Below, piece by piece: positions 15,120-23,579 of a stretch of 34,255 nt of DNA. The stretch is from Vulcanimicrobiota bacterium (GTDB lineage Bacteria > Vulcanimicrobiota > Vulcanimicrobiia > Vulcanimicrobiales > Vulcanimicrobiaceae), in contig PLTN01000167.1 in the NCBI GenBank assembly GCA_003164495.1, positions 45,807-80,061 of the forward strand, written 5' to 3'. The notes under the pieces are model-generated. The model was not told where the DNA came from, made no database searches, and saw only the letters and a program-made list of their open reading frames with translations. Both the position numbers and the translations under genes were made by a program. Each line of letters begins with the position of its first letter. The first letter of the stretch is position 1.

Positions 15120-16055
15120 ATGAACGATCGCCTTACGCGCGCGGCATGGCTCGCCTCAGGTGCTTCGGCCCTGGCATGGACGGCGCTGCCGTCGGGTGTG
15201 CGGGCGCAAAGCACGTCGCCGCTGCAAGTCGGTGCGGGGTTGATCGAACCGCAAGCGCAGGCGTACTACGCGCGGGCCAACGGGTTCTTCAAACAGCGCG
15301 GGCTCGACGTCACCGTGGTGACCTCGGTCAACGGCGCCACGACGACCGCCGCGGTTGCCGGGGGCACGCTGCAGATCGGCGTTACCAGCGTACTCGGTCT
15401 CGCGCAAGCGGTCGGACGCGGGCTGCCGTTCGTCACGTTCGCACCGGGCGGCATCCACGATTCGCGCTATCCGGCGAGCGGTCTGCTCGTGCTGCCCGAT
15501 TCGAAGGTTGCGACGGCGAAGGATCTCTCGGGGAAAATCGTTGCCGTCTCGACGCTCAAGGGTCTCGATCAGCTCGTCGTCGAGGCGCTGATCGATAAAC
15601 AAGGGGGCGACGTCAACTCCGTCAAGTTCGTCGAACTGCGGCCCACCGAAGGTCTGGCGGCCTTGCAAGCCGGACGCGTCGACGCGGTCAACCTCGAAGA
15701 TCCGGAATACACGGCGGCGCGCAGTCAAACGCGCCTGCTCGGCGATGCCGAGGACGCCGTCGGGAACGTCTTCGTCGAGACGACCTGGTTTGCCACGCGC
15801 GACTGGGTGACGAAGAATACCGATACCGCGCGCAAATTCCGCGATGCGATCATCGCCGGCGGCGCCTGGGCGATGGCGAACCCGCTGCCCGCGGCCGCCA
15901 TTCTCCAGCAAGATCTCAAGGTCACCACCACGCGTGCCACCCAGCGCTTCGCGCCGCGCTTCAACCTGGCCGACTATCAGGTGCTGCTCGACGCCGCGGT
16001 GAAATTCAAGTTCATTACGCCGATCAACGCCGCCGACATGGTGATCTCGCTCTGA
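15120..16055 (+). CDS. NMT1/SsuA-type ABC substrate-binding protein (first of a tandem pair)
   Basis: A 311-aa exported binding protein. The signal peptide (MNDRLTRAAWLASGASALAW...) ends near GVRAQ. The mature chain shows QAQAYYARANGFFKQRGLDV, AAVAGGTLQIGVTSVLGLAQA and KDLSGKIVAVSTLKGLDQL, all typical of the NMT1/SsuA family. ATG 15120 was chosen because it begins the signal; the open frame upstream overlaps the aldolase. The stop overlaps the start of the next gene (TGATG), a second member of the same family. Two different binding proteins in a row suggest related ligands. Confidence 0.88.
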   Translation: MNDRLTRAAWLASGASALAWTALPSGVRAQSTSPLQVGAGLIEPQAQAYYARANGFFKQRGLDVTVVTSVNGATTTAAVAGGTLQIGVTSVLGLAQAVGRGLPFVTFAPGGIHDSRYPASGLLVLPDSKVATAKDLSGKIVAVSTLKGLDQLVVEALIDKQGGDVNSVKFVELRPTEGLAALQAGRVDAVNLEDPEYTAARSQTRLLGDAEDAVGNVFVETTWFATRDWVTKNTDTARKFRDAIIAGGAWAMANPLPAAAILQQDLKVTTTRATQRFAPRFNLADYQVLLDAAVKFKFITPINAADMVISL

Positions 16056-16993
16056 TGCGCTTTCGGCGCTCGGAAGTGCTCGCTGCGGGGGCACTGGCCG
16101 CCCTCGCCTCGGCCGTCCCGGCGCGAGCCGCGAACACGGCCCTCGCCGTCGGGGCGACGTTCGATGACGACATTTCCGCGACGCTCTACGGCATCGCCAA
16201 CGGGGTCTTCGCGCGCAACGGACTCGACGTGCACGTCGAACCGCTGCTGAGCGGCGCGGCGGGGGCGAGCGCCGTCGCGAGCGGCGCGCTGCCGATCGCG
16301 AAGTCGAGCACGATCGCGCTCGTCGCCGCGCACGCGCACGGCCTACCGTTCGTCATCATCGCGCCGTCGGTCGTCTTCACGGCCGACCGGCCGACGTCGG
16401 CGCTGATCGTGCGCAAAGACTCGGCGCTGCGGCCGGGTAAGGATTTCAACGGCAAGACGCTCGGGGTGTCCTCGCTCGTCGATGCGCGCGTGATCTCGAT
16501 CAAGGCCTGGATCGATCAGAACGGCGGCGATTCGAGCACGATGAAGTTCATCGAGGTGCCTGCCTCGGCCGTGCTCTCCGCCGTCGACGCGGGGCGGATC
16601 GATGCAACCGTGGTGAGCAACACGCAGCTCGGCGATGCGGTGCAGTCGGGGCTCTTCAAAAATCTCGGCGAACCGAATGCGGCGATCGGGAAACGCTACA
16701 TCGTCAACACCTGGTACACCACGCGGGCGTTCCTGGCGCAAAACCCCGACATCGTGCACCGCTTCCTGGCCGCGCTCTTGACGTCGGTCAACTACGCCAA
16801 CGCCCATCCCAGCGAGATGACCGCGTACTTGGCGCCGTTCGTGAAGATCGACGAAGCGAAGCTCCGCAACATGACCCATTCCGTGATCGCGACGACGCTC
16901 GTGGCGGGCGAATACCAGCCCGTGATCGATGCGGCAGCCAAGTATGGATTCATCGACAAGCCGTTCCCCGCTCGAGATTTCTTGCTGCTGTAA
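16055..16993 (+). CDS. NMT1/SsuA-type ABC substrate-binding protein (second of a tandem pair)
   Basis: A 312-aa exported binding protein with a Tat-like N-terminus (MRFRRSEVLAAGALAALAS) cut near PARAA. The family features DDDISATLYGIANGVFARNG, ASGALPIAKSSTIALVAAHA and KDFNGKTLGVSSLVDARV align position by position with its upstream neighbour, so the two are paralogues. The gene is coupled at both ends by one-base overlaps (16055 and 16993). The transporter partner is not in the window. Confidence 0.88.
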   Translation: MRFRRSEVLAAGALAALASAVPARAANTALAVGATFDDDISATLYGIANGVFARNGLDVHVEPLLSGAAGASAVASGALPIAKSSTIALVAAHAHGLPFVIIAPSVVFTADRPTSALIVRKDSALRPGKDFNGKTLGVSSLVDARVISIKAWIDQNGGDSSTMKFIEVPASAVLSAVDAGRIDATVVSNTQLGDAVQSGLFKNLGEPNAAIGKRYIVNTWYTTRAFLAQNPDIVHRFLAALLTSVNYANAHPSEMTAYLAPFVKIDEAKLRNMTHSVIATTLVAGEYQPVIDAAAKYGFIDKPFPARDFLLL

Positions 16994-17871
16994 TGCCGTA
17001 CAGTTTCGCCCGCTTTTTGGCTGAGTCCGGACGCGCGATTCCGATGCCGTCTTTCGATCCGCCCGTATTGGTACCGCTGCGCAAGCCGATCGCGGAATCA
17101 ACGATCGGTCTCTTCGTGAGTTGCGGCGCGCAGTTGCCGTCCGATCCGCCGTTGCTCGAGACCGAAGACATCTCGTTCCGGCTGCTGCCGCGCGATGTTC
17201 CGCTCGACCGGTTCGTCATCTCGCACAAGACGCTGATTCGCAAGTGGGCGCTGGAGGATCTCAACGTCGCCTATCCCATCGATCGCTTGAAAGAGCTCGA
17301 GGCTGAAGGCGCCTTCCGGCGACTCGCGCACACCAACGTTTCGATGGTTGGCTCGATCGAGCGCTATACCGAGCTGCTGCAACAGACGGTGCCGGCAATG
17401 AAGGCCGTGTTCGATGCGCAAGGTGTCGATCTCGTGCTCCTAGTTCCGTTTTGCCCTGCCTGTCATCGAGCGACCGGGTTGATCGCGCGCGGCCTCGAAG
17501 CACGCGGTCTGCCGACCATCAGCCTGAGCACGCTGTGGGAGATGAGCGCCGCGGTCAAACCACCGCGCACGTGCTTTCTCGATTTCCCGCTCGGCTGTTC
17601 GGCCGGTGCGCCGCACGAGCCGGCGCAACAGCGCGACATCCTCCGCAGCGTCTTCGAATCGGCGCCGGCGTTCGACCCCGACGACTGGGCGATGAAGACG
17701 CTGCCCTTCCAATTTTCCGCGGACGGCAACCGCGATTGGGAAGCGCTAACCGACGACATCTACCGCAGCGGCGGCCTCGCCGTGACGGATCGGCACATGG
17801 CCGCGCACGGACGCGTCGGCGAGTCGCTGGTCGGCAACGAGCGCGCGTTCGCCGTGAAGTGCAACTGCTAA
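16993..17871 (+). CDS. GrdB-like protein (glycine/betaine/D-proline reductase B family), selenocysteine replaced by cysteine
   Basis: A 292-aa protein of the GrdB/PrdB group. Known full GrdB proteins are ~430 aa selenoproteins of anaerobic glycine, sarcosine or betaine reductases. The family pattern is seen in LLPRDVPLDRFVISH, EDLNVAYPIDRLKELEAEG, and CPACHRATGLIARGLEARG (154 onwards). CPAC here takes the place of the UxxC motif as I recall it; the codons are TGC and TGT, not TGA. It ends in CNC. It closes the 11344-17871 operon. The GrdA and GrdC partners are absent and the genes around it are oxygen-using, so it probably does a different reaction, perhaps a reductive or thiol-based cleavage. 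Function is unknown. Confidence 0.75.
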   Translation: MPYSFARFLAESGRAIPMPSFDPPVLVPLRKPIAESTIGLFVSCGAQLPSDPPLLETEDISFRLLPRDVPLDRFVISHKTLIRKWALEDLNVAYPIDRLKELEAEGAFRRLAHTNVSMVGSIERYTELLQQTVPAMKAVFDAQGVDLVLLVPFCPACHRATGLIARGLEARGLPTISLSTLWEMSAAVKPPRTCFLDFPLGCSAGAPHEPAQQRDILRSVFESAPAFDPDDWAMKTLPFQFSADGNRDWEALTDDIYRSGGLAVTDRHMAAHGRVGESLVGNERAFAVKCNC

Positions 17872-18476
17872 AGGTACTTGCGGATTGTCTCGGCGTTTAG
17901 CTCTTCGCCGGGATCGTATTCGGGTGCCGTTTCGAGTTGTTCGAGGTCGTTTAATCCACTCTGTTTGTAAATGCGGTTGGTGATCACGATGACGCGCGCC
18001 GGGTGCGCCGGATCGCCGTTGAAGTGCTGGCTGATCGTGTTCGGCGGGATGTAGATCGTGTCGCCGGCTTCCCACTCGAAGCGCCGTTCTTCTTGCTGCG
18101 GGACCCACTGGTAGCGTTCGCCCTCGGCGATCGCGAGGTCGCAGTCGACGTGGATGTCGTAGCCGTAGCCCTCGACGACGTAGACGGCCTGCTCGGCGAG
18201 CTGGCGGTGACGGCCGGAACGGCTGCCGGGCGGAATGATCTGCATGTACGCGTCGACCGTTTCGGCGCGCGTGTTCATCTCTTCGTTGACCAGGTGCTTG
18301 AGCAGGCCGTGCGGTGAATTTTCCCACGGATGTTCGCTCGCTTTGATGACTTTGCGGCGCGCTTTGTCGCGCTCGGGCTTGGTTTGCGCATCGTTGAGCA
18401 GCGAGGCGTAATGCTTGCCCCCGACGTTGCCTTGGCACCACGCCGCGTATTCATCCCAGGGCGCTTGTTTGCTCAT
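17868..18476 (-). CDS. Cupin-domain protein (downstream member of an overlapping pair)
   Basis: A 202-aa protein with a single cupin barrel in its second half: GSRSGRHRQLAEQAVYVVEG (His90, Glu95) then FEWEAGDTIYIPPNTISQHF (His151), the usual metal-ligand positions. The N-terminal half is helical and charged (KPERDKARRKVIKASEHPWE). It resembles the upstream cupin in the second motif (EWEAGD...QHFN), so the two may be diverged halves of one bicupin activity. Start ATG 18476 overlaps the upstream stop by four bases. Its stop overlaps the GrdB-like stop by four bases. It may be a ring-cleaving or related dioxygenase subunit; the substrate is unknown. Confidence 0.78.
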   Translation of the reverse strand: MSKQAPWDEYAAWCQGNVGGKHYASLLNDAQTKPERDKARRKVIKASEHPWENSPHGLLKHLVNEEMNTRAETVDAYMQIIPPGSRSGRHRQLAEQAVYVVEGYGYDIHVDCDLAIAEGERYQWVPQQEERRFEWEAGDTIYIPPNTISQHFNGDPAHPARVIVITNRIYKQSGLNDLEQLETAPEYDPGEELNAETIRKYL

Positions 18477-19099
18477 GCCTTCGTCCCCTCGACGGTCTCG
18501 AAGTGCACGTGGGCGTGATCGTCGTGATGGTGATCGTGATCGTGCTGGTGATCGAAGGGCGAGGGGTCTTCGCGCGGCACAAAACCCACGCCGGTCGGTG
18601 AGGGTTCGTGTGAGAACGGAATGATCGTGCGCTGGAAGAGCAGGTTCATGAAGAGGTACATCGGCTTCGTCTTCATCACGAGGCAGCGCGCCGGCTTCTC
18701 GGTGCTGCGGTTGAAGTGCTGGTGGACGCAGTTGTTGTGCACGATTGCGATGTCGCCGGCTTCCCACTCGTAGCGCACGCCGTCGTGGACTTCGGCGCCG
18801 ATGCCGTCGAGGATGTAGAACACCGCCTCGTTGACGTGCCCGTGTTTTTGTGAAACGCCGCCCGGCGCGTACTCTTCGAGGTGGATGTGGAGCGTCTGCC
18901 CGAGACCGTGGGCCGGGATCAGGTAATCCCGGTTGTACATCTGCGGATAGCCGGAGAACGGCGTCTCCGAGCCCTTGCGCACGCGCGGTAACGAGCGCAA
19001 GCGGTTGAGCTCTTGCGTCAGATTATACTGCCCTTCGATGCCGCGCACGAACACGCGCTCGGCCTGCGTGTGATCGTGTGGTTTCTTCGCTTCAGCCAT
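18473..19099 (-). CDS. Cupin-domain protein with a His-rich C-terminal tail
   Basis: A 208-aa cupin protein. The barrel has GVSQKHGHVNEAVFYILDG (His86, His88, Glu91) and YEWEAGDIAIVHNNCVHQHF (His126, His128), a full metal site. The tail is strikingly rich in His and Asp: residues 184-199 read HQHDHDHHHDDHAHVH, suitable for metal binding or delivery. I chose ATG 19099 (MAEAKKPHDH); the open frame goes further up but overlaps the divergent gene. It is the first gene of a two-cupin unit. It diverges from the binding protein at 19146 across only 46 bp. Confidence 0.8.
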   Translation of the reverse strand: MAEAKKPHDHTQAERVFVRGIEGQYNLTQELNRLRSLPRVRKGSETPFSGYPQMYNRDYLIPAHGLGQTLHIHLEEYAPGGVSQKHGHVNEAVFYILDGIGAEVHDGVRYEWEAGDIAIVHNNCVHQHFNRSTEKPARCLVMKTKPMYLFMNLLFQRTIIPFSHEPSPTGVGFVPREDPSPFDHQHDHDHHHDDHAHVHFETVEGTKA

Positions 19100-19145
19100 G
19101 ACCGGGAGTTCAACGCCGGAGGTCGAGGACCCGGCAATCGAAAAC

Positions 19146-20285
19146 ATGCCGCTGATGCTTCAACGACGGGATTTTTTGGCCGGCGCCGCAGCTGCCGGCG
19201 CTACTCTGGCGGGAGCCGAGCCGGCCGCCGCCGCGATCAGTTATCGGAAGCCCGCCGATTGGGACAAGCTCGTCGCGGCCGCCAAACAAGAGGGCACGGT
19301 GGTGCTCTACGGTCCGTCGGGTGACTCGTTCTACGCGGCCCTGGTGACGCGCTTCCAGAAAGCGTTTCCGGAGATCAAGGTTGAGAGCACGATGGGCGTG
19401 GGCGCCCAATTGGTGACGCGTCTGCAAGCCGAACGCACGGCCGGACGTTACCTCGCCGACGTGTACGTCAATGGCAGCACCGTTGCGCTGCTCGGGCTCA
19501 AACCGGCCGGCGGCATGAAGGCGCTCGAGCCGCTGCTCGTGCTGCCGGAGATCCTCAACCGCAGCGCGTGGCAGCAGAACATGCTGTGGTGGAACGACGG
19601 ACATGCTCCGAACACCAACCTCAGCTTCGCCGCGATCCTCTACCCGGTCGCCTACTTCAATACCAACCTCGCCAAGGCGTCGTCGTTCCGCTCGTATTGG
19701 GATATCGCCGATCTGAAATGGAAGGGCAAGGTGTGCTCCAACGACATCCGCGTCATCGGCGCGGGCGGCGTACCGGCCAGCTACATCTTCAAACAGCCCT
19801 CGCTCGGCGCGCCGTGGTTCAAGCGGTTCTTCGGCGAACTCGACGTCGTGATGGGCCGCGATCAGCGCCAGCTCATCGACGGGCTCTCGCAAGGACGCTA
19901 TGCCGTTGCGGGCTTCGTGTCGGCCGAAGAAGCGGCGACCGCGATCGACCTCGGTCTGCCGATCGCGCCGGTGCCGATCGATCAACTGAAAGAAGGCTGC
20001 GCGGTGGGCCCGGGCGCCGGCGCGATTTCCGTGCTCGATCGGCCGCCGCACCCGAATGCGGCGAAGCTCTACACGAACTGGCTGCTCTCGCGCGAAGGAC
20101 AGATCGCGTGGCAAGAAGAGACGAAGTACGCCTCGCTGCGGACAGACGTTCCGAAGACCAACCTCGTGCTCGCGCCGCGTCCGGGCAAGGCCTACGTCAA
20201 TGCCGGAGCGGAGCAGTACGGCTCGTTGCTCTCCGGCATCGGTTCGATGGTGACCGATATTCTAGCGAAATCCGGTAAGGCCTAA
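19146..20285 (+). CDS. Tat-exported ABC substrate-binding protein, Fe3+/AfuA type (SBP family 1)
   Basis: A 379-aa binding protein related to the AfuA/FbpA-type extracellular solute-binding proteins, which now are known to bind iron, sugar phosphates or organic acids. The Tat signal LQRRDFLAGAAAAGATLAG is at the start. The mature part begins YRKPADWDKLVAAAKQEGTV, the hallmark of this family, and ends WLLSREGQIAWQEET. It shares length and long stretches of sequence with the 22440-23579 protein. ATG 19146 was chosen; 19155 is possible. The decarboxylase gene converges on its end after 16 bp. Confidence 0.88.
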   Translation: MPLMLQRRDFLAGAAAAGATLAGAEPAAAAISYRKPADWDKLVAAAKQEGTVVLYGPSGDSFYAALVTRFQKAFPEIKVESTMGVGAQLVTRLQAERTAGRYLADVYVNGSTVALLGLKPAGGMKALEPLLVLPEILNRSAWQQNMLWWNDGHAPNTNLSFAAILYPVAYFNTNLAKASSFRSYWDIADLKWKGKVCSNDIRVIGAGGVPASYIFKQPSLGAPWFKRFFGELDVVMGRDQRQLIDGLSQGRYAVAGFVSAEEAATAIDLGLPIAPVPIDQLKEGCAVGPGAGAISVLDRPPHPNAAKLYTNWLLSREGQIAWQEETKYASLRTDVPKTNLVLAPRPGKAYVNAGAEQYGSLLSGIGSMVTDILAKSGKA

Positions 20286-20306
20286 GCGCTTCCTGTCAGG
20301 ATTAGG
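20281..20306. terminator. Possible bidirectional hairpin between convergent genes
   Basis: CCTAA...TCCTG-T-CAGGA-TTAGG at 20281-20306 is an inverted repeat with a five-base bulge on the left. It spans the stop codons of both converging genes and might end transcription from both sides. There is no clear T-tract. Confidence 0.3.
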
Positions 20307-21273
20307 TCAACTTCAACAAGCGGTCGGCGTTGCCGTGCGCGATCTTTTCCTTGTCGTCGGGACTCACCGGCAGGTCATCGAGAAATTTGCGGGCGATGTC
20401 GTTGCGGCTGAACGGGTAGTCGACCGAAAAGAGGATGCGGTCGGCGCCGAACGTCAGCAGAGCAGCCAGGAACGGCGGGAACGAGAAGAAGCCGCTGGTG
20501 GTGATCGTCACGTGATCGAGGATCGTCTGGCTCACCGAGCGCGGTAAACCGGTGATGCGCTGCGAGAGAAAATCATCGCAGCGCGCCAGCATCGTCGGCA
20601 GACCCTCGCCCATGTGGCCGATGATGATCTTCAGTCGCGGATGCTGGTCGAAGGTTCCGCTGAGCACCATCCGCAGCACGTGGATCGCCGTTTCGGCGTG
20701 CCAGCCGAAGCCGGCCGTTGCGAACATCGAAGAAACCTGGGGATTGTAGCCGTCGTAATAGGCGTTGCGCACGGCCGGGGGCGGAACGCCGGGGTGAATG
20801 TAGATGGGCACGTCGAGCGCTTCGGCGCGCGCGAGCAGCGGTGCGAACGACGGGTCGTCGAGGAACTTGTCCTTGACCATGCCGCTCAACAGCGCGCCGC
20901 GGAAGCCGTGTTCGCGCACCGTGCGTTCGAGTTCGTCGGCCGCCGCCTCGGGTGCCGTCGACGGCAGGTGTGCGAATGCCGTGAACCGGCCGGGGTGCTT
21001 GCGCACGACCGCGGCCAGCGCATCGTTGTAGCGCTTGGCGTAGTCCGGTCCCGCTTCCGGCGTGAGCAGCACGGCGCCCGGTCCGGGGACGGAGAGGATC
21101 TGCAGCGTGATGCCGTTCTCGTCCATTGACGGCAGACGCGCGCTTTCGATGTCTTCGAGCGCGTCGCGCCGGCTTGCTCCGGAGCGCCCGCCGCGCTCGG
21201 CCGGAGCGCTCCGTTCCAGCTCGTCGCTGAAGGCTGCGATGGTGACGTGTTCTTCAAGGGCTACGATGCGCAT
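20302..21273 (-). CDS. Amidohydrolase family decarboxylase (gamma-resorcylate/aminocarboxymuconate-semialdehyde decarboxylase type)
   Basis: A 323-aa metal-dependent decarboxylase of the amidohydrolase superfamily (PF04909), which removes CO2 non-oxidatively from hydroxybenzoates or muconate-type acids. The start MRIVALEEHV gives Glu7 and His9 in the position of the ExH ligands of gamma-resorcylate decarboxylase. Others are His160 (YIHPG), His220 (IIGHMGEGLP) and Asp285 (LFSVDYPF). All key residues are present. It lies between an AfuA-type binding protein (convergent) and the ABC ATPase (divergent, 57 bp). A hydroxybenzoate substrate would fit the neighbourhood, but this is inference. Confidence 0.88.
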   Translation of the reverse strand: MRIVALEEHVTIAAFSDELERSAPAERGGRSGASRRDALEDIESARLPSMDENGITLQILSVPGPGAVLLTPEAGPDYAKRYNDALAAVVRKHPGRFTAFAHLPSTAPEAAADELERTVREHGFRGALLSGMVKDKFLDDPSFAPLLARAEALDVPIYIHPGVPPPAVRNAYYDGYNPQVSSMFATAGFGWHAETAIHVLRMVLSGTFDQHPRLKIIIGHMGEGLPTMLARCDDFLSQRITGLPRSVSQTILDHVTITTSGFFSFPPFLAALLTFGADRILFSVDYPFSRNDIARKFLDDLPVSPDDKEKIAHGNADRLLKLT

Positions 21274-21330
21274 ACGCTATCCCGTTCAAGCATGGAAAGG
21301 CCAACCCTCCGCTAAAATACCCGATTGGCC

Positions 21331-22443
21331 ATGGCCGTCAACGCACAAAACGCCACCGTCATCGTCGACGGATTATACAAATCCTACACCGATCAGAAGC
21401 GTGTGGTCGGCGCGGTGCGCGGCGTGAGCTTTACCATTCGCGAAGGCGAGTTTTACACGCTGCTCGGCCCGAGCGGTTGCGGTAAGACGACGACCATGCG
21501 CTGCATCGCCGGGCTCGAACACCCGACGCAGGGCGAGATCTCGATCCACGGTAAGCTCGTATCGTCGCCCGAGAAGAACGTGTTCGTCCCGCCGAACAAG
21601 CGCGATATCGGAATGGTGTTCCAGAGCTACGCGATCTGGCCGCACATGACGGTCTTTCAAAACGTCGCCTTTCCGCTCAACGTGGCCGGCATTCGCAACG
21701 GCTCGAAAGAGATGCGCGAGCGCGTCGAGGAAGCGTTGGCGCTGGTCGAAATGGAAGACTACGTCGACCGCTTTGCAACGCAGCTCTCCGGCGGCCAGCA
21801 GCAGCGCCTCGCGCTCGCGCGGGCCCTCGTGCGGCGTCCTGCGCTTTTGCTCTTGGACGAACCGCTCTCGAACCTCGACGCGCGGCTGCGCGATACCATG
21901 CGTACCGAGTTGCGCTCGCTGCAGCGCCGGCTCGGGATCACGACCCTCTACGTAACGCACGATCAAACCGAAGCGCTGAGTATGAGCAGCCGCATCGCGG
22001 TCATGCAAGACGGGCAGATCGTGCAGGAAGCGACGCCGCGCGAACTCTACCGTTCGCCGGCCAATGCGTTCGTCGCGGAGTTCCTCGGCGTCAGCAACCG
22101 CATTCCGTGCACGGTCGCCGAAACCGGTGCGGCGAGCGACTGCGCGGTCGACACGAGTTTCGGCCGCGTGCGGCTCACGAGTCCCGGCGCGACCAGCACC
22201 GGGGCGACCGGCGTCGTGACGATTCGTCCCGAACACCTGCGCCTGCATCGCACCACCGCCACGTTGCCCAACGCCTTTGCGGCACGCATCGCGTCGATCT
22301 CGTTCTTCGGCGAGCAATCGGAGTGCCAGGTCGAGGTCAACGGCGTGACGTTGCGCGCGCGGGTATCGTCCGACACGGAGTTCGCCGGCGGCGACGACGT
22401 TTGGCTCGAACTGCCCGCGCCGTCGTGCCGGCTGATTCTATGA
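21331..22443 (+). CDS. ABC transporter ATP-binding protein (Fe3+/polyamine/sugar type)
   Basis: A 370-aa cytoplasmic ATPase of the FbpC/PotA/UgpC group. Motifs in order are Walker A GPSGCGKT (46-53), Q-loop FQSYAIWPHMTVFQNV, signature LSGGQQQRLALARALV, Walker B LLLLDEPLSNLDA and H-loop VTHDQTEALSM. A C-terminal TOBE-type beta domain follows (GVVTIRPEHLRL). ATG 21331 was preferred over TTG 21325. The stop overlaps the start of the binding protein (ATGA). Its membrane partner is most likely the double permease encoded at 24651-26345 on the other strand, the only permease in the window. Confidence 0.93.
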   Translation: MAVNAQNATVIVDGLYKSYTDQKRVVGAVRGVSFTIREGEFYTLLGPSGCGKTTTMRCIAGLEHPTQGEISIHGKLVSSPEKNVFVPPNKRDIGMVFQSYAIWPHMTVFQNVAFPLNVAGIRNGSKEMRERVEEALALVEMEDYVDRFATQLSGGQQQRLALARALVRRPALLLLDEPLSNLDARLRDTMRTELRSLQRRLGITTLYVTHDQTEALSMSSRIAVMQDGQIVQEATPRELYRSPANAFVAEFLGVSNRIPCTVAETGAASDCAVDTSFGRVRLTSPGATSTGATGVVTIRPEHLRLHRTTATLPNAFAARIASISFFGEQSECQVEVNGVTLRARVSSDTEFAGGDDVWLELPAPSCRLIL

Positions 22444-23579
22444 GCGTGACGCGCCGGCGTGACTTCCTGCGCGCGGGCGCGGCCGCGGCACTCGCGGCGT
22501 CGACCGCCGCTCCCGCGAGTGCCGCGCTCAATTATCAGAAGCCGCCGAGTTGGGACGCGCTCGTGCGCGCGGCAAATCAAGAGGGTGCGATCGTGCTCTA
22601 CATCCCCGAGGGGGATGAATATGAAGCGGCGCTCGTGACGCGTTTCCAGCGCGCGTTCCCGGCGATCAAAGTGCAGAGCGCGATCAACAGCGGCGCCGGG
22701 CAGTCGCGCCTCATCGTCGAGCGCTCGGCCGGCCGCTACATCCCCGACATCTGGGTGCAAGGCAGCACGACCGCGCTGCTCCACCTCAAGCCGATCGGTG
22801 CGCTGGCGACGCTGGATCCGCTCATCATCCTGCCCGAAGTGCTCGACCGCTCCGCGTGGTTGCAGAACGAGTTGTGGTGGAACGATGCGCAAAAGCCGCT
22901 GACCAACCTCAGCTTCGCCGGATTGATGCTGCCGCCGGCTTTCGTCAACACCTCGATCGTGAAGCTCAGCGAATTCAAATCGTACTGGGATCTCGCGGAT
23001 CCGAAATGGCGCGGGAAGATCGCGGCTACCGACATCCGGACGATCGGGCCGGGCAGCCTGCCTGCCAGCTACGTATATCGCCATCCGAAGCTGGGCCAAC
23101 CCTGGTTCGAGCGGTTCTTCGGCACGCTCGACGTGGTGTTGAGCCGCAGTCAGCGGCAACTGGTGGACTGGTGCGTGCAAGGCCAGTATCCGATCATCGC
23201 CTTCACCTCGGCGACGGAGGCTTACACCGCGATGCAGCAAGGGCTGCCGATCGCGCAGATCGCGCTCGATCAGCTCAAAGAGGGCGGCGCCGTCGGGCCC
23301 AACACCGGTTCGATCTCCGTGATCAAACCGGCACCGCACCCGAACGCCGCGAAACTCTTCCTGAACTGGCTGCTCTCGCGCGAGGGTCAACTGGCCTGGC
23401 AAGAAGAGACGAAGCAGGCCTCGCTGCGCGTCGACACGCCCAAGGACGGTCTCTATCTTGCACCGCGAATGCACGCGGGCATCACCTACGCCAACGGCGG
23501 CGCGCAGGAATACGGCGAAGCGGCGGCCGCCTTGAACGACGTGATCACGGCGATCCTGAAAAAGGCCGGGCGCGCCTAA
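22440..23579 (+). CDS. Tat-exported ABC substrate-binding protein, Fe3+/AfuA type (paralogue of 19146-20285)
   Basis: A 379-aa binding protein with Tat signal VTRRRDFLRAGAAAALAAS. It is co-transcribed with the ATPase (ATGA overlap) and so is the cognate receptor of that transporter. It matches the 19146 protein in length and in motifs such as YQKPPSWDALVRAANQEGA, RSAWLQNELWWNDA and NWLLSREGQLAWQEET. The family binds iron, phosphate sugars or carboxylates; the catabolic neighbours favour an organic ligand here. Its TAA stop overlaps the stop of the convergent oxygenase gene. The open frame extends upstream inside the ATPase but is not used. Confidence 0.92.
   Translation: MSVTRRRDFLRAGAAAALAASTAAPASAALNYQKPPSWDALVRAANQEGAIVLYIPEGDEYEAALVTRFQRAFPAIKVQSAINSGAGQSRLIVERSAGRYIPDIWVQGSTTALLHLKPIGALATLDPLIILPEVLDRSAWLQNELWWNDAQKPLTNLSFAGLMLPPAFVNTSIVKLSEFKSYWDLADPKWRGKIAATDIRTIGPGSLPASYVYRHPKLGQPWFERFFGTLDVVLSRSQRQLVDWCVQGQYPIIAFTSATEAYTAMQQGLPIAQIALDQLKEGGAVGPNTGSISVIKPAPHPNAAKLFLNWLLSREGQLAWQEETKQASLRVDTPKDGLYLAPRMHAGITYANGGAQEYGEAAAALNDVITAILKKAGRA

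Noticed and set aside
17451-17465. Possible selenocysteine in the GrdB-like protein
   Set aside because: The codons at the site are TGC and TGT, no in-frame TGA is present, and no SECIS-like stem was needed or seen.
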